DNA of 64,000 nucleotides. It comes from Gottfriedia acidiceleris (GTDB taxonomy: Bacteria > Bacillota > Bacilli > Bacillales > Bacillaceae_G). Made by a program: the position numbers and the translations under genes. The stretch spans positions 186,001-250,000 of the forward strand of contig NZ_NESS01000003.1 of the NCBI RefSeq assembly GCF_002128425.1, read 5' to 3'. Positions within the stretch are counted from its first letter, which is position 1, and every line of letters starts with the position of its first letter. The notes under the pieces are model-generated. The model worked only from the letters and a program-made list of their open reading frames with translations. It made no database searches and was not told the DNA's origin. This document shows, one piece after another, positions 36,005 to 44,437 of this stretch.

Positions 36005-36088
36005 TTATAAACATGAACACCCAATAATGATTAGCAAAATAAACAGGATCACGATTAATACAAATTCACGCGATGCTTTCCCCTCCAT
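36005..36088 (-). CDS. Second YjcZ-type single-span microprotein
   Basis: 27 residues: a charged head MEGKASREF followed by the hydrophobic VLIVILFILLIIIGCSCL. The tail resembles that of the neighbouring YjcZ-like peptide, but the Gly/His-rich head is missing and it ends in a Cys pair. SD TAGGAGGGTGG 5-7 bases before ATG is strong. It is about 100 bp upstream of the first peptide gene in the same direction. Function is unknown. Confidence 0.6.
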   Translation of the reverse strand: MEGKASREFVLIVILFILLIIIGCSCL

Positions 36089-36492
36089 TTTTCCACCCTC
36101 CTAAAAGTAATTCATAATAATATATAGACGAATGCCTTAATTGATTGGGCGAATGTCACGATTGACTAGCTATTATTTATTAGATTAACCTACTTTGTTG
36201 GAGTAGCTGGAAAACAAAATTAAATTTAATTAACTCCTCCTCTCTTTAACGATTAGACTCATAAATGCCTATTTTTTAATTAAAACTAGTTCAAGATTCC
36301 TTAAAATGAATTAACTTTTAATTAAAAACCATTCCAAATTATTCTTTTTTTGGATAAACTTTGTCACTTTGTAGAAAAATATGTTATATTAAGTGAAGTA
36401 ATTTCCAGTAAAAGGTATGTCTAAATAAAGGAAAAATTAAGATTTAAGCTCTATACTTTAATAAGCAAAATTTTTTTTTAGGAGATGTTTAA
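36089..36492. other. Intergenic region upstream of prsA
   Basis: About 400 AT-rich bases. TTGTCA at 36361-36366, an 18-bp spacer and TATATT at 36385-36390 form a likely SigA promoter for prsA. Nothing else is recognised. Confidence 0.45.
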
Positions 36493-37314
36493 ATGAAAAA
36501 GTTAATCGTATCTGCAGTTTTAGCTACCTCAGTATTCGGACTAGCAGCATGTGGATCTGCTGGTATTAGTAACGATGTAGTTGCTACATCTAATGCAGGA
36601 GATATCACATCTAAAGATTTATATGACAAGATGAAAGATACAGCAGGCCTAGCTATGCTTAAGCAAATGGCTATCGAAGATTATTTAAAGAAGAACTACA
36701 AAGTTAGCGATAAAGATGTTGACGCTAAGTTCAATGAGTATAAAACACAAAATGGTGACCAATTTAAAGCTTTCTTAGCTCAGTACGGATTTAAAGATGA
36801 AGCAGCATTTAAAGATCGTGTTAAAATTGATTTATTAACTGAAAAAGCTGCTGAAGCTTCAGTAACGAAAGCTGAAATTGCAAAATATAAACCAGAAATT
36901 AAAGCTAGTCATATTTTAGTAAAAGATGAGGCTACAGCTAAAAAAGTTAAACAAGAATTAGATAAAGGTGCAGATTTTGCAGCAGAAGCAAAAAAATATT
37001 CTACTGACACTGGTTCAAAAGATAAAGGTGGAGATTTAGGCTATTTCGGAGAAGGTGCTATGGTACCTGAATTCGAAGCAGCTGCTTATAAATTAAAAGT
37101 TGGAGAAATTAGCCAACCAGTTAAATCTCAATTTGGATATCATATTATTAAAGTAACTGGTAAAAAGACAGTTAACGAAAAAGATGCTCGTAAAAAAATT
37201 GCTGAGTCTAAGCTAAGCCAAGAAAACTTCTCAGCGTTCTCAGATGAACTTCTTAAGAAAGCTAAATTTAAAGTAAAAGATAAAGACTTAGAAAGCCAAG
37301 AGAAAAAATCATAA
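36493..37314 (+). CDS. prsA: Foldase lipoprotein PrsA
   Basis: 273-residue secreted peptidyl-prolyl isomerase of the parvulin type. The lipoprotein signal MKKLIVSAVLATSVFGLAAC has lipobox LAAC, cleaved before C20, so it is anchored on the outer membrane face. The parvulin domain runs from about residue 134 to 225 (EIKASHILVKD, DKGGDLGYFGEGAMVPEFE, PVKSQFGYHIIKV), flanked by helical chaperone arms. It folds secreted enzymes and penicillin-binding proteins. SD TTAGGAGATG. The terminator is shared with yhaL. Confidence 0.94.
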   Translation: MKKLIVSAVLATSVFGLAACGSAGISNDVVATSNAGDITSKDLYDKMKDTAGLAMLKQMAIEDYLKKNYKVSDKDVDAKFNEYKTQNGDQFKAFLAQYGFKDEAAFKDRVKIDLLTEKAAEASVTKAEIAKYKPEIKASHILVKDEATAKKVKQELDKGADFAAEAKKYSTDTGSKDKGGDLGYFGEGAMVPEFEAAAYKLKVGEISQPVKSQFGYHIIKVTGKKTVNEKDARKKIAESKLSQENFSAFSDELLKKAKFKVKDKDLESQEKKS

Positions 37315-37345
37315 AAAAGAACCTGCCTAATTGGCAGGTTTTTTA
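37313..37345. terminator. Terminator shared by prsA and yhaL
   Basis: AAAAAAGAACCTGCC, TAATT, GGCAGGTTTTTTAATT. It reaches the yhaL stop codon at 37343-37345. Confidence 0.9.
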
Positions 37346-37546
37346 ATTCGATGAAATCTCAGAGTTGATCAGTAATTGCTCTCTTCGTTCTCTTTCTTCT
37401 TTAATTCTTTGTAAGTATATTTCTCCCTCTTTTTCGATGAAAGCTTCATCTGCATCTCTTTCCTGCTTCGAGGTATAAAGCACCATAAATCCACTCACAA
37501 AAATTCCTAAGATCACGATATACATCCAAAATGGTAATAATGGCAT
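37343..37546 (-). CDS. yhaL: Sporulation protein YhaL
   Basis: 67 residues: one N-terminal transmembrane helix (residues ~6-24, MYIVILGIFVSGFMVLY) followed by a highly charged helical tail (QRIKEERERREQLL). This matches YhaL, a small sporulation-associated membrane protein of unknown function. It lies between prsA and yhaM as in B. subtilis. The convergent arrangement with prsA is preserved. Confidence 0.8.
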   Translation of the reverse strand: MPLLPFWMYIVILGIFVSGFMVLYTSKQERDADEAFIEKEGEIYLQRIKEERERREQLLINSEISSN

Positions 37547-37614
37547 TGATTTTCCTCCTTAGTAGACAAGCATTTGCTTCATTATATGGCTAATAAGGAG
37601 GAAGTATGATTAAT

Positions 37615-38553
37615 TTAAAATTTTGGTTTGTAAAAACTACGATTTTCTAATGGGAAAATACGCTCTGTATATTCTCCCGGTTCAACTCTTTCAAGTGCGC
37701 GGTCTAACATATTCATTTTTGCATCAATATTATCAATATAATGTAATATTTCCGCTTCTTTAATTAAAGGTAGTTTTGGACTACCGTACTCATACTTACC
37801 ATGGTGACTTAAAATAAGATGCTGTAATACAGTAACCTCTTCTCCCTCAATACCTAGTTCGATTGAGGCATTTCCAATTTCAATTGCCATAAGTGAGATA
37901 TGACCTAATAAATTACCTTCGACAGTATACTTTGTTGAAACTGGACCAGATAATTCTCTTACTTTTCCTAAATCATGTAGTATGATTCCAGCATATAGTA
38001 AATCCTTATTTATTGAAGGATATAAATTCGCAATTGATTCACCTAATTTCAACATACAGAAAACATGGTATGCTAAACCAGAAACAAATTCATGGTGATT
38101 CTTAGTTGCTGCTGGAAAATCAAGAAAATCCTCTTGATTTTTTAATACTAAATACTCAGTAAGCTTTTTAAGTTTTTCATTTGTCATATTATTGATATAT
38201 GAAGTAATTTTCTCATATAATTCTTCTTTAGAAACTGGTGCTCTCGCGAAAAAATCTTCTGGATTTACTTCGTCTGTATCTTTAGTTGGACGAATTTGGC
38301 GTAATTTAAGCTGAAGTTTCCCTCTATAATCGTGTAGCTCCCCTTCAACTTTTACAACTGTTCCTTCTACATACGCTTCTTCTTGCTCTGAAGAAATATC
38401 CCAAAGCTTGGCCTCAATATCTCCACTTTGATCTTGTAAAGTTAAAGATAAAAATGATTTTTGATTACTTGCTACACCTTTAGTCACAGCTTTAACAAAT
38501 AAAAATGTAACAAAACGTTCGCCAACTTCATGATCATATACTTTTTTATCCAT
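37615..38553 (-). CDS. yhaM: 3'-5' exoribonuclease YhaM
   Basis: 312 residues. An N-terminal OB-fold (residues ~15-85, [19 protein letters not shown]) precedes an HD domain with HDLGKVREL and HHGKYEYG. YhaM is a metal-dependent (Mn/Co) exonuclease acting on RNA and single-stranded DNA. ATG 38553 follows SD GGTGGAGGT; an in-frame GTG at 38565 overlaps that SD and is rejected. The order prsA-yhaL-yhaM matches B. subtilis. Confidence 0.93.
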   Translation of the reverse strand: MDKKVYDHEVGERFVTFLFVKAVTKGVASNQKSFLSLTLQDQSGDIEAKLWDISSEQEEAYVEGTVVKVEGELHDYRGKLQLKLRQIRPTKDTDEVNPEDFFARAPVSKEELYEKITSYINNMTNEKLKKLTEYLVLKNQEDFLDFPAATKNHHEFVSGLAYHVFCMLKLGESIANLYPSINKDLLYAGIILHDLGKVRELSGPVSTKYTVEGNLLGHISLMAIEIGNASIELGIEGEEVTVLQHLILSHHGKYEYGSPKLPLIKEAEILHYIDNIDAKMNMLDRALERVEPGEYTERIFPLENRSFYKPKF

Positions 38554-38565
38554 AAGTACCTCCAC

Positions 38566-38889
38566 CTTTGTATATGCTTCCTTAGCTATACTTAAGTAAA
38601 TAGCTTAAAATATTTCGGAAAATCAATTTCACAAAATAAAAAAAGGAAAATCAAATTATGTATTAGTCGTTTTACTTATCCTATTATACGTTAAAATAGT
38701 TACTTAGCCCAACAATGATCATACAAAAATTAAGACATAATCTAACAATTCTTAAAATCTGTTAAATCTTCCAAATGTCAAAATTTTAAATTATAACAGA
38801 ATTTTTTTATAATTCGAATTATTACTTTACACAGCTTTTCAATCTATGTCAAAATAATAATATCGCAACTACTTTAGGAGGACTATAAC
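38566..38889. other. Intergenic region between yhaM and yhzD
   Basis: About 320 AT-rich bases between divergently transcribed yhaM and yhzD, holding their promoters. No other element is supported. Confidence 0.4.
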
Positions 38890-39075
38890 ATGACAACATA
38901 TCGAATTACTGCTTTTGAAAAAAGTGGCCAATCAATTGTCGATGAACAATTTGAAGCTAATTCTGACTTAGAAGCAAAAAAAATTGGTACTGAAAAACTT
39001 TCTGCAATTGATGCACTTGATAAAACCCACCGTTGCATTAGTCAAACTGGTAAACTACTTTTATTTCATCCATAA
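38890..39075 (+). CDS. yhzD: YhzD-family small protein
   Basis: 61 residues starting MTTYRITAFEKSGQSIVDE, with a mixed alpha-beta pattern (EAKKIGTEKLSAI helix, then a CISQTGKLLLFHP strand). Length and start fit YhzD, a small conserved Bacillus protein without known function. SD AGGAGGACT is strong, and a palindromic terminator follows. There is no signal peptide or membrane span. Confidence 0.7.
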   Translation: MTTYRITAFEKSGQSIVDEQFEANSDLEAKKIGTEKLSAIDALDKTHRCISQTGKLLLFHP

Positions 39076-39082
39076 TTAAAAA

Positions 39083-39117
39083 GAAGCTGCGAAGATTGAT
39101 CGCAGCTTTTTTATTTT
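39083..39117 (+). terminator. Terminator of yhzD
   Basis: AAGCTGCGA, loop, TCGCAGCTTTTTTATTTTTT. Confidence 0.88.
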
Positions 39118-39273
39118 TTATCTAAAATAGTTTAAAGTACTAATCCAAGTGTCAACGCTCCTAATCTTCTGCTTGGAGTGGAAGCACCTTTCAATGAGAA
39201 TAATAGTGAAAATAAAAGAAACATTTATCCAGACAAGCGTTCAAAAAGTACAGTGATGGAACATGATTCATGT

Positions 39274-39312
39274 TTTAAAAATAGACTGTCGAGAATTTCT
39301 CGACAGTCTAAA
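39274..39312 (-). terminator. Terminator of the yrrS-like gene
   Basis: AGACTGTCGAG, AATTT, CTCGACAGTCT; on the minus strand followed by TATTTTTAAAA. Confidence 0.85.
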
Positions 39313-39344
39313 GGATTCCCATTAAGTGCATCCTATTTTACATT

Positions 39345-39905
39345 TTATGAAGCAGGTTCAACTTTTGTAGCTTTATATCCAGACCCATCCCATATGAGAT
39401 ATACTTTATATTTTTGCGAGCCTTTTGTCTTTGCTGATACAGTCCCGACTGAGCCGCCTGGGTTGCTTTTGTCACTGCCTAAAAACCATACAGTCATATT
39501 GCTTGGATCTGTTCCAGTAGCAGAAGCGATTGTCTGTAGCATTGCTTGCCAGTCTTGAGAATTTCTATCATAGCTTGTAACATGCTTCGCACCAGCTTGA
39601 ACGCCAGTTTGTTCGGGTGTTTCCGGTGCCGAACCATCTGACGGATCGTCATCATCAATTGTTTGAACAGTTGTTGATGTCTCTTTTACACCATTATCAT
39701 CATTCTTTTTGTTGTCTTTGGCTGAAGCATAAGCACTCTTATTAGTTCCTGCCTTATTATCATTCGGCGAAAATATGGAATACGAAACAAATGCTATAAG
39801 TATCAGTACGATTCCAATTGATCCAAATAAAATGAACTTTGTTTTTTTTCTTTTCGCTCTTGACGTTGTACGTGAATTGCTTTGAATCTTTTTCAATCTA
39901 ACCAC
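39345..39905 (-). CDS. YrrS-like DUF1510 membrane protein
   Basis: 186 residues. A basic N-terminus (KRKKTK) precedes one transmembrane helix (residues ~24-45) and an acidic, low-complexity outer linker (DDDDPSDGSAPETPEQ). A C-terminal conserved domain has DWQAMLQTIASATGTDPSN and KYKVYLIWDGSGYKATKV. This matches the DUF1510 family of B. subtilis YrrS, a single-pass protein encoded near the penicillin-binding protein gene pbpI there. No pbp gene is adjacent here, so the location is different. Function is unknown. Confidence 0.75.
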   Translation of the reverse strand: MVRLKKIQSNSRTTSRAKRKKTKFILFGSIGIVLILIAFVSYSIFSPNDNKAGTNKSAYASAKDNKKNDDNGVKETSTTVQTIDDDDPSDGSAPETPEQTGVQAGAKHVTSYDRNSQDWQAMLQTIASATGTDPSNMTVWFLGSDKSNPGGSVGTVSAKTKGSQKYKVYLIWDGSGYKATKVEPAS

Positions 39906-40303
39906 TCTCCAAAACTGAGAATGTCAACATTCTACCATGTATCAGGAAAAACATATAGTCTTGTATTTTAAAATTAACCATTTCGTAAAACAACTGTTAA
40001 GTTTATTTCATTGTCAGTTACGATATAATTAACAAAGACTATTACATAATAGAAAAATAGACAATTTAATTTTATAATAATTTATCCTTAATTCTATAGA
40101 AAACATAAGATTACATAAAGAAATTAGTAGTGTGATAAAGAAATTAGTAGTGTGATAAAGAATTGCCATTCAAATATTGAATTAAATGTAATGTTATTTC
40201 TATTTCAGGCTTTTTAAATGCAGTTTTGGTTTTTTTAATTAGCTGTTTTCACTATACACTTTTGCCAATTTTATTTGCACATCTTTTTTCCTTTAGATCT
40301 ATA
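39906..40303. other. Intergenic region with a short tandem repeat
   Basis: About 400 AT-rich bases. ATAAAGAAATTAGTAGTGTG occurs twice in a row at 40115-40134 and 40135-40154 and then partly again (ATAAAGAATTG). No gene is supported. Confidence 0.5.
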
Positions 40304-40333
40304 CCAAAAAAATCGACCGAGTCCAGTCGATTT
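40304..40333 (-). terminator. Terminator of the enoyl-CoA hydratase gene
   Basis: AATCGAC, loop, GTCGATT with TTTTTTT on the minus strand. Confidence 0.85.
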
Positions 40334-40341
40334 CTCTATCC

Positions 40342-41130
40342 TTATTTACCAGTAAAAACTGGCAGTCTTTTTTGTAAAAAAGCTTGTACACCTTCCTGAT
40401 GATCTGCAGTTCTTCGCATTGCACTTTGTCCTTCTTTTTCAAATACAAGTACATTTTTTAAAGATTCTAAGTTTCCGTTACTGTATATTTGTTTTGTTTG
40501 AATCATCGCACTTACTGGCTTTTGAAGTATTGACTTAACGCGTTCATTAATTTCTTTTTCAAAGTCTCCACTGATTACTTCATCAATTAATCCGATTTCT
40601 AATGCTTGTGCTGCATTTAGTTTTTTACCTTCCCAGATCAGTTGTTTAGCTTTTGCTTCACTTAGCCTTTTTTCTAAAAAGTAGTGTGCACCACCATCAG
40701 GAATTAAGCCAATTCCAATAAAGTTCATTGCCAATACTCCTGATTCGTGAGCAAGAACGAAGTCACTAGCAAGAGCAAAACTTAGTCCTATACCAGCAGC
40801 TGGTCCATGAATTGCACTAATAACGATTTTAGGTAGAGTATATAATTTAACTACTACTTCTGTAATTAAATCCATCACTGGACCAAAAGCAGACTCATCT
40901 GTATTACTCAACATTGATTTTAAATCTCCACCTGAAGAGAAACCTTTGCCATTTCCACATAGAACGACTACATCAACGTCTGAACTAGCGATTTCATCCA
41001 GCACATCTCGAAATTGTCTGAATGTATCTTCATTCATTGCATTCAATACTTCAGGTCGGTTAAATACTACAGTTGCAACTCGACCCTCTTTTCTAAATAT
41101 AACATGTTCTGCCGTGTTCGAAATAGACAT
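40342..41130 (-). CDS. yhaR: Enoyl-CoA hydratase/isomerase family protein (YhaR-like)
   Basis: 262-residue crotonase-fold enzyme. The oxyanion-hole segments are GNGKGFSSGGDLKSM and AIHGPAAGIGLSFALASDF; the DEVISGDFE region and the C-terminal helix are typical. Family members hydrate or isomerise acyl-CoAs, usually in fatty-acid or aromatic breakdown. The specific substrate is unclear. Position next to hemZ and yhaX matches yhaR of B. subtilis. It may work with lcfB and the thiolase elsewhere in the window. Confidence 0.85.
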   Translation of the reverse strand: MSISNTAEHVIFRKEGRVATVVFNRPEVLNAMNEDTFRQFRDVLDEIASSDVDVVVLCGNGKGFSSGGDLKSMLSNTDESAFGPVMDLITEVVVKLYTLPKIVISAIHGPAAGIGLSFALASDFVLAHESGVLAMNFIGIGLIPDGGAHYFLEKRLSEAKAKQLIWEGKKLNAAQALEIGLIDEVISGDFEKEINERVKSILQKPVSAMIQTKQIYSNGNLESLKNVLVFEKEGQSAMRRTADHQEGVQAFLQKRLPVFTGK

Positions 41131-41204
41131 AAAAAAAATCCCCCTTAAATTTCATGTTTAATTTAAACATTAAACATCGAAAGGGGAATTTCCTTTATTT
41201 TTCA

Positions 41205-42692
41205 TTAATTTGATTGATTACTTTTCGAAAATAGCTCATCTAAAATTTTGATTTTTGCATTTGTATAATGTTCATAACCATCATTATATGATTTAGGATC
41301 TTTTGCATTAGCAAAACGTGTTATTTGACGAGTTTCTGGATTTACAAACTTACTAGAAGCACCACAACCTAAACCAATGATTGTTTGCTCTTCTTCCATA
41401 ATTAATATATTATACAAGCTCTCTTGTCCATCAACAGAGTATCCAATATTCTCAAGATTACCTAAAATATTTTTTTGACGATATAAATAGTATGGATGAT
41501 AGTTATGATTTTTTGTCCATAACGTTGCTTCATTCATCATTTGCTGCACTTCATCTCGATTGGCAACTTTATATTTTTGTTTGTTTTGCGTCATTTCTGA
41601 AGCTCTTTTAAATGAAAGTGTATGAACAGTCAATGATTCTGGCATTAACTTTTCAGTTTCATCTAATGTATATTGGAATTCTTTTAAACCTTCACCAGGT
41701 AAACCAATAATCAAATCCATATTAATATTATTCATCCCCATTTCACGGGCTAAATGGAACTTAGTTATTGTTTCATCTACAGTGTGATGTCTTCCAATCG
41801 CTTTTAAAGTTTCTTGAATATAAGATTGTGGATTAATACTAATTCGATCAATATTCCATTTATTTAAAACATCTAATTTTTCAGGTGTAATTGTATCAGG
41901 TCTACCAGCCTCTACCGTAATTTCACGAACATGCTTCATATTTGGAAATGATTCATGCATCTTAGCATACAGTAAGTCCATTTCTTCTGCTGTAATACTT
42001 GTAGGTGTACCACCGCCATAATAAATCGTAGTAATATTGATCCCACGTTCCTTTAGAAATTCACCGACTTTTTCCATTTCATAATGTAATCCATATAAGA
42101 ATGAATCGACTGCACCTTGCTTACCTTGAATAGCATAAGCAGGGAATGTGCAATAAGCACATTTAGTAGGACAATAAGGGATGCCTATATAAATACTAAC
42201 TTCATTTTGCAAGTTATATAAATCTGGTATCACCTTTAATTGACGATCGACGATTGATTGCATTAATTCTATTTTTTCGTCATGAATTAAATAGTCATTT
42301 CGTAGCTCTTCGTGTGCCAATTCTTTTGACACTCCAGCTTTAAGTTTGGAATGAAGGAGCTTCGTTGGTCTAATACCAGTTAAAATTCCCCACTTTTGCA
42401 AAATTCCAGTATGCTCTTGTAGTAATGATAAAAAGACAAAGTTAACTGCTTTCTTTTTAAATTTAAATGATTCACGATCATCTTTACCATCTACATAGCT
42501 TGTATTTGCTTGGAAATGCGTACCTAGCTTACCCGCTACTTGTTTATTAACTTCATCTAGCTCAAAACTTACTTCTATATCTGCATCTATTTTTTCTAAC
42601 GATACATCGCAGTCTTCAAAAAATAGTTGAGCTAATAGCTCTAACGGTCTTTGAAAACGACTATCCTCTAAGCCTTTAATATATATTTTCAT
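41205..42692 (-). CDS. hemZ: Coproporphyrinogen III dehydrogenase-like radical SAM protein HemZ
   Basis: 495 residues. The radical SAM motif CPTKCAYC around residues 172-179 binds a 4Fe-4S cluster, with the GGGTPTSI SAM-contact motif downstream and the HemN-type C-terminal domain. B. subtilis HemZ is described as an oxygen-independent coproporphyrinogen oxidase active in anaerobic growth; some relatives are haem chaperones. An N-terminal extension of about 150 residues before the radical SAM domain is normal for HemZ. It precedes yhaX, as in B. subtilis. Confidence 0.88.
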   Translation of the reverse strand: MKIYIKGLEDSRFQRPLELLAQLFFEDCDVSLEKIDADIEVSFELDEVNKQVAGKLGTHFQANTSYVDGKDDRESFKFKKKAVNFVFLSLLQEHTGILQKWGILTGIRPTKLLHSKLKAGVSKELAHEELRNDYLIHDEKIELMQSIVDRQLKVIPDLYNLQNEVSIYIGIPYCPTKCAYCTFPAYAIQGKQGAVDSFLYGLHYEMEKVGEFLKERGINITTIYYGGGTPTSITAEEMDLLYAKMHESFPNMKHVREITVEAGRPDTITPEKLDVLNKWNIDRISINPQSYIQETLKAIGRHHTVDETITKFHLAREMGMNNINMDLIIGLPGEGLKEFQYTLDETEKLMPESLTVHTLSFKRASEMTQNKQKYKVANRDEVQQMMNEATLWTKNHNYHPYYLYRQKNILGNLENIGYSVDGQESLYNILIMEEEQTIIGLGCGASSKFVNPETRQITRFANAKDPKSYNDGYEHYTNAKIKILDELFSKSNQSN

Positions 42693-42837
42693 TTTTAATC
42701 ACCTTTTTAAGTTATCACTTAAGTATAAAATTAAAGAGTTACAAGGTCAATTATTTAAAATACACTAAGGAAAACTCAGCGTTTGGCAAGCCTTTTAGGT
42801 GAAATAGAGGCGTAGTTGCCCCGTCATCAAAAAGTAC

Positions 42838-42885
42838 AAAAAAGCCTGGTTTTCGAAGAGGATTCTCTTGAAAGCCAGGCTTTTA
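42838..42885 (-). terminator. Terminator of yhaX
   Basis: AAAGCCTGG with extended pairing through GAAGAGGATTCTCTTG to CCAGGCTTTTATTT. Confidence 0.88.
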
Positions 42886-42886
42886 T

Positions 42887-43756
42887 TTATTTTTCGATTT
42901 TTAAATGTGTTTTTAAGAATGGTAGTGGGAATTGTTTCCTGAAATGCTCCTTAATCATATAAGGAACACCATTTTGATCATTTGATCTTGTAATCCAGTC
43001 TGCAACTTTTTTAATCTCTACAGGTGCATTTGACATAGCAACCCCTAAACCTGCATGCTCGATTAATGGTAAATCACTATAGTTATCTCCGATTACAACC
43101 ATTTCGTGATATGAAATTCCTAAATGTTCACCTAATCGTTTTAAGCCTGAATATTTTGAAATTCCTTTTCGAACGATTTCAATTTTCCGATCTTCCTCAC
43201 ATAGGCAATCAAGATGTGGATACTTTGCATTCAATTCTTTTTTTACTTTATTTTTCTCTAACTCATCAGAGAAATAACATTCGATTTTTAAAGGAGATAT
43301 TGAATTTTCCAGAATGCTATCTGAAAGTGATTCAACAAATTGGATTGGATAAAAGACTGGATCAGCATTTGATAAAACTGCTTTTGCTACTAAGTTAGAT
43401 TGTAATTTTTTTCGATTTCCAATTGAAAAATGTTCATGTGACAAACGAATATTACAATCATATTTTTCTAGTTTTTTAACGATGTCATAAGCTTCTTCCT
43501 CTTCAATTCTCTTCTCATATAATGGCTTATCAAGCTTTGAAGAGATAAAGGCACCTGAGTGCGAAACCAAAAGATTATTAACCTTAAGAGCTTTTGCGAT
43601 TTTTTTTGTAGCTTGGAAATTTCTACTTGTATATAAAGTTACATAAATCCCTTTATCTTGAACGTATTCAACAGCTTCTTTCGATTCTTTTGAGAGTTTT
43701 CCGTTGGATTGCAATAAAGTACCATCTATATTAATTGCAAGTAACTTATAAATCAC
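42887..43756 (-). CDS. yhaX: HAD-superfamily Cof-type protein YhaX
   Basis: 289 residues of the Cof/HAD IIB phosphatase type: an N-terminal HAD core, a cap domain (residues ~85-185) and a C-terminal VIGDNYSDLPLIEHAGLGVAMSNA motif. Motif I reads AINIDGTLL: the usual nucleophilic Asp of DxDGTLL is Asn here, while the second Asp is kept. The other HAD motifs look intact. The protein may be catalytically weak or have another role; YhaX is a SigE-controlled sporulation gene in B. subtilis. The start codon is GTG. Order hemZ-yhaX is syntenic. Confidence 0.85.
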   Translation of the reverse strand: MIYKLLAINIDGTLLQSNGKLSKESKEAVEYVQDKGIYVTLYTSRNFQATKKIAKALKVNNLLVSHSGAFISSKLDKPLYEKRIEEEEAYDIVKKLEKYDCNIRLSHEHFSIGNRKKLQSNLVAKAVLSNADPVFYPIQFVESLSDSILENSISPLKIECYFSDELEKNKVKKELNAKYPHLDCLCEEDRKIEIVRKGISKYSGLKRLGEHLGISYHEMVVIGDNYSDLPLIEHAGLGVAMSNAPVEIKKVADWITRSNDQNGVPYMIKEHFRKQFPLPFLKTHLKIEK

Positions 43757-43854
43757 TTAATCTCCCCCATTTCGCGAAGAAATACCTTACTAGAATATAT
43801 GACATGCTTCATTTAATTAGAACAATGTAGGCTGTTATTATATCCATTCTTATA

Positions 43855-43886
43855 CAAAAAAAGACTCCAATTCAATGAAGTCTCTC
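43855..43886 (-). terminator. Terminator of yheA
   Basis: Minus-strand GACTTCA, loop, TGGAGTC, then TTTTTTT. Confidence 0.8.
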
Positions 43887-43908
43887 TTATGTTTAGAGTT
43901 GGATATTA

Positions 43909-44265
43909 TTAAAGTTCAAGTAAAGATTTATAAAATTCTTCTAATGGACTCATGACAATTTTATTTACATCTTGGATAACTAAATTTAGTCTTTGTTCCA
44001 CTTGCATTAAGTTTGCAATTAAAGGATTTTGAGACACTCTTGCAACAATTTCTTGTCCTTTTGCATTTTCTTCAGGTGTAACTGCTTCACCTTGATACAT
44101 TTTTTGTTGCATCGCCTTTTGGAAATTTTGAAATTCCATAAATAATGGTTTCGCATTTGGATCAGCTAATACTTGTGAGTAAAGTGATTGTAAGTTTTTA
44201 AATTCTGGTTGCTCCTTAAAAGCATTTTGTAGTGAGTATGCAATATCATAAATATTTACTGCCAT
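43909..44265 (-). CDS. yheA: YlbF/YmcA-family protein YheA
   Basis: 118 residues, all helical, starting MAVNIYDIAYSLQNAFKEQPEF. The family (YheA/YmcA, YlbF) includes proteins that partner RNase Y and influence biofilm, competence and sporulation; YheA itself has no firm role. ATG 44265 is selected with SD TAGGAGGTAG upstream; a longer TTG/ATG-start frame reaching 44310 runs through that SD. It diverges from the yheCD-type cluster. Confidence 0.85.
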   Translation of the reverse strand: MAVNIYDIAYSLQNAFKEQPEFKNLQSLYSQVLADPNAKPLFMEFQNFQKAMQQKMYQGEAVTPEENAKGQEIVARVSQNPLIANLMQVEQRLNLVIQDVNKIVMSPLEEFYKSLLEL

Positions 44266-44376
44266 GTTACTACCTCCTATAAACTTTTGTATCTCCACTA
44301 TAGCAAACATTCTATTATATGTCAGTCTTTCTAAAACAAATCAAACTTTCTTCCTTAAAAATTTCCAAAAGTCATT

Positions 44377-44405
44377 CACCAACTAGGCGAATATCACATA
44401 GTATA
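44377..44405 (+). promoter_or_regulatory. SigK-type promoter of the YheC/YheD cluster
   Basis: CACC at 44377-44380, a 16-bp spacer and CATAGTATA at 44397-44405 fit the SigK consensus. This suggests late mother-cell expression of the four following genes. Confidence 0.6.
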
Positions 44406-44437
44406 CAACGACATTATTTTGGAAAGGAGGAGAATCA

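Noticed and set aside
39178-39558. 126-codon plus-strand frame
   Set aside because: It runs through a terminator hairpin and antisense to the yrrS-like gene. The first 45 residues look faintly protein-like but have no SD.
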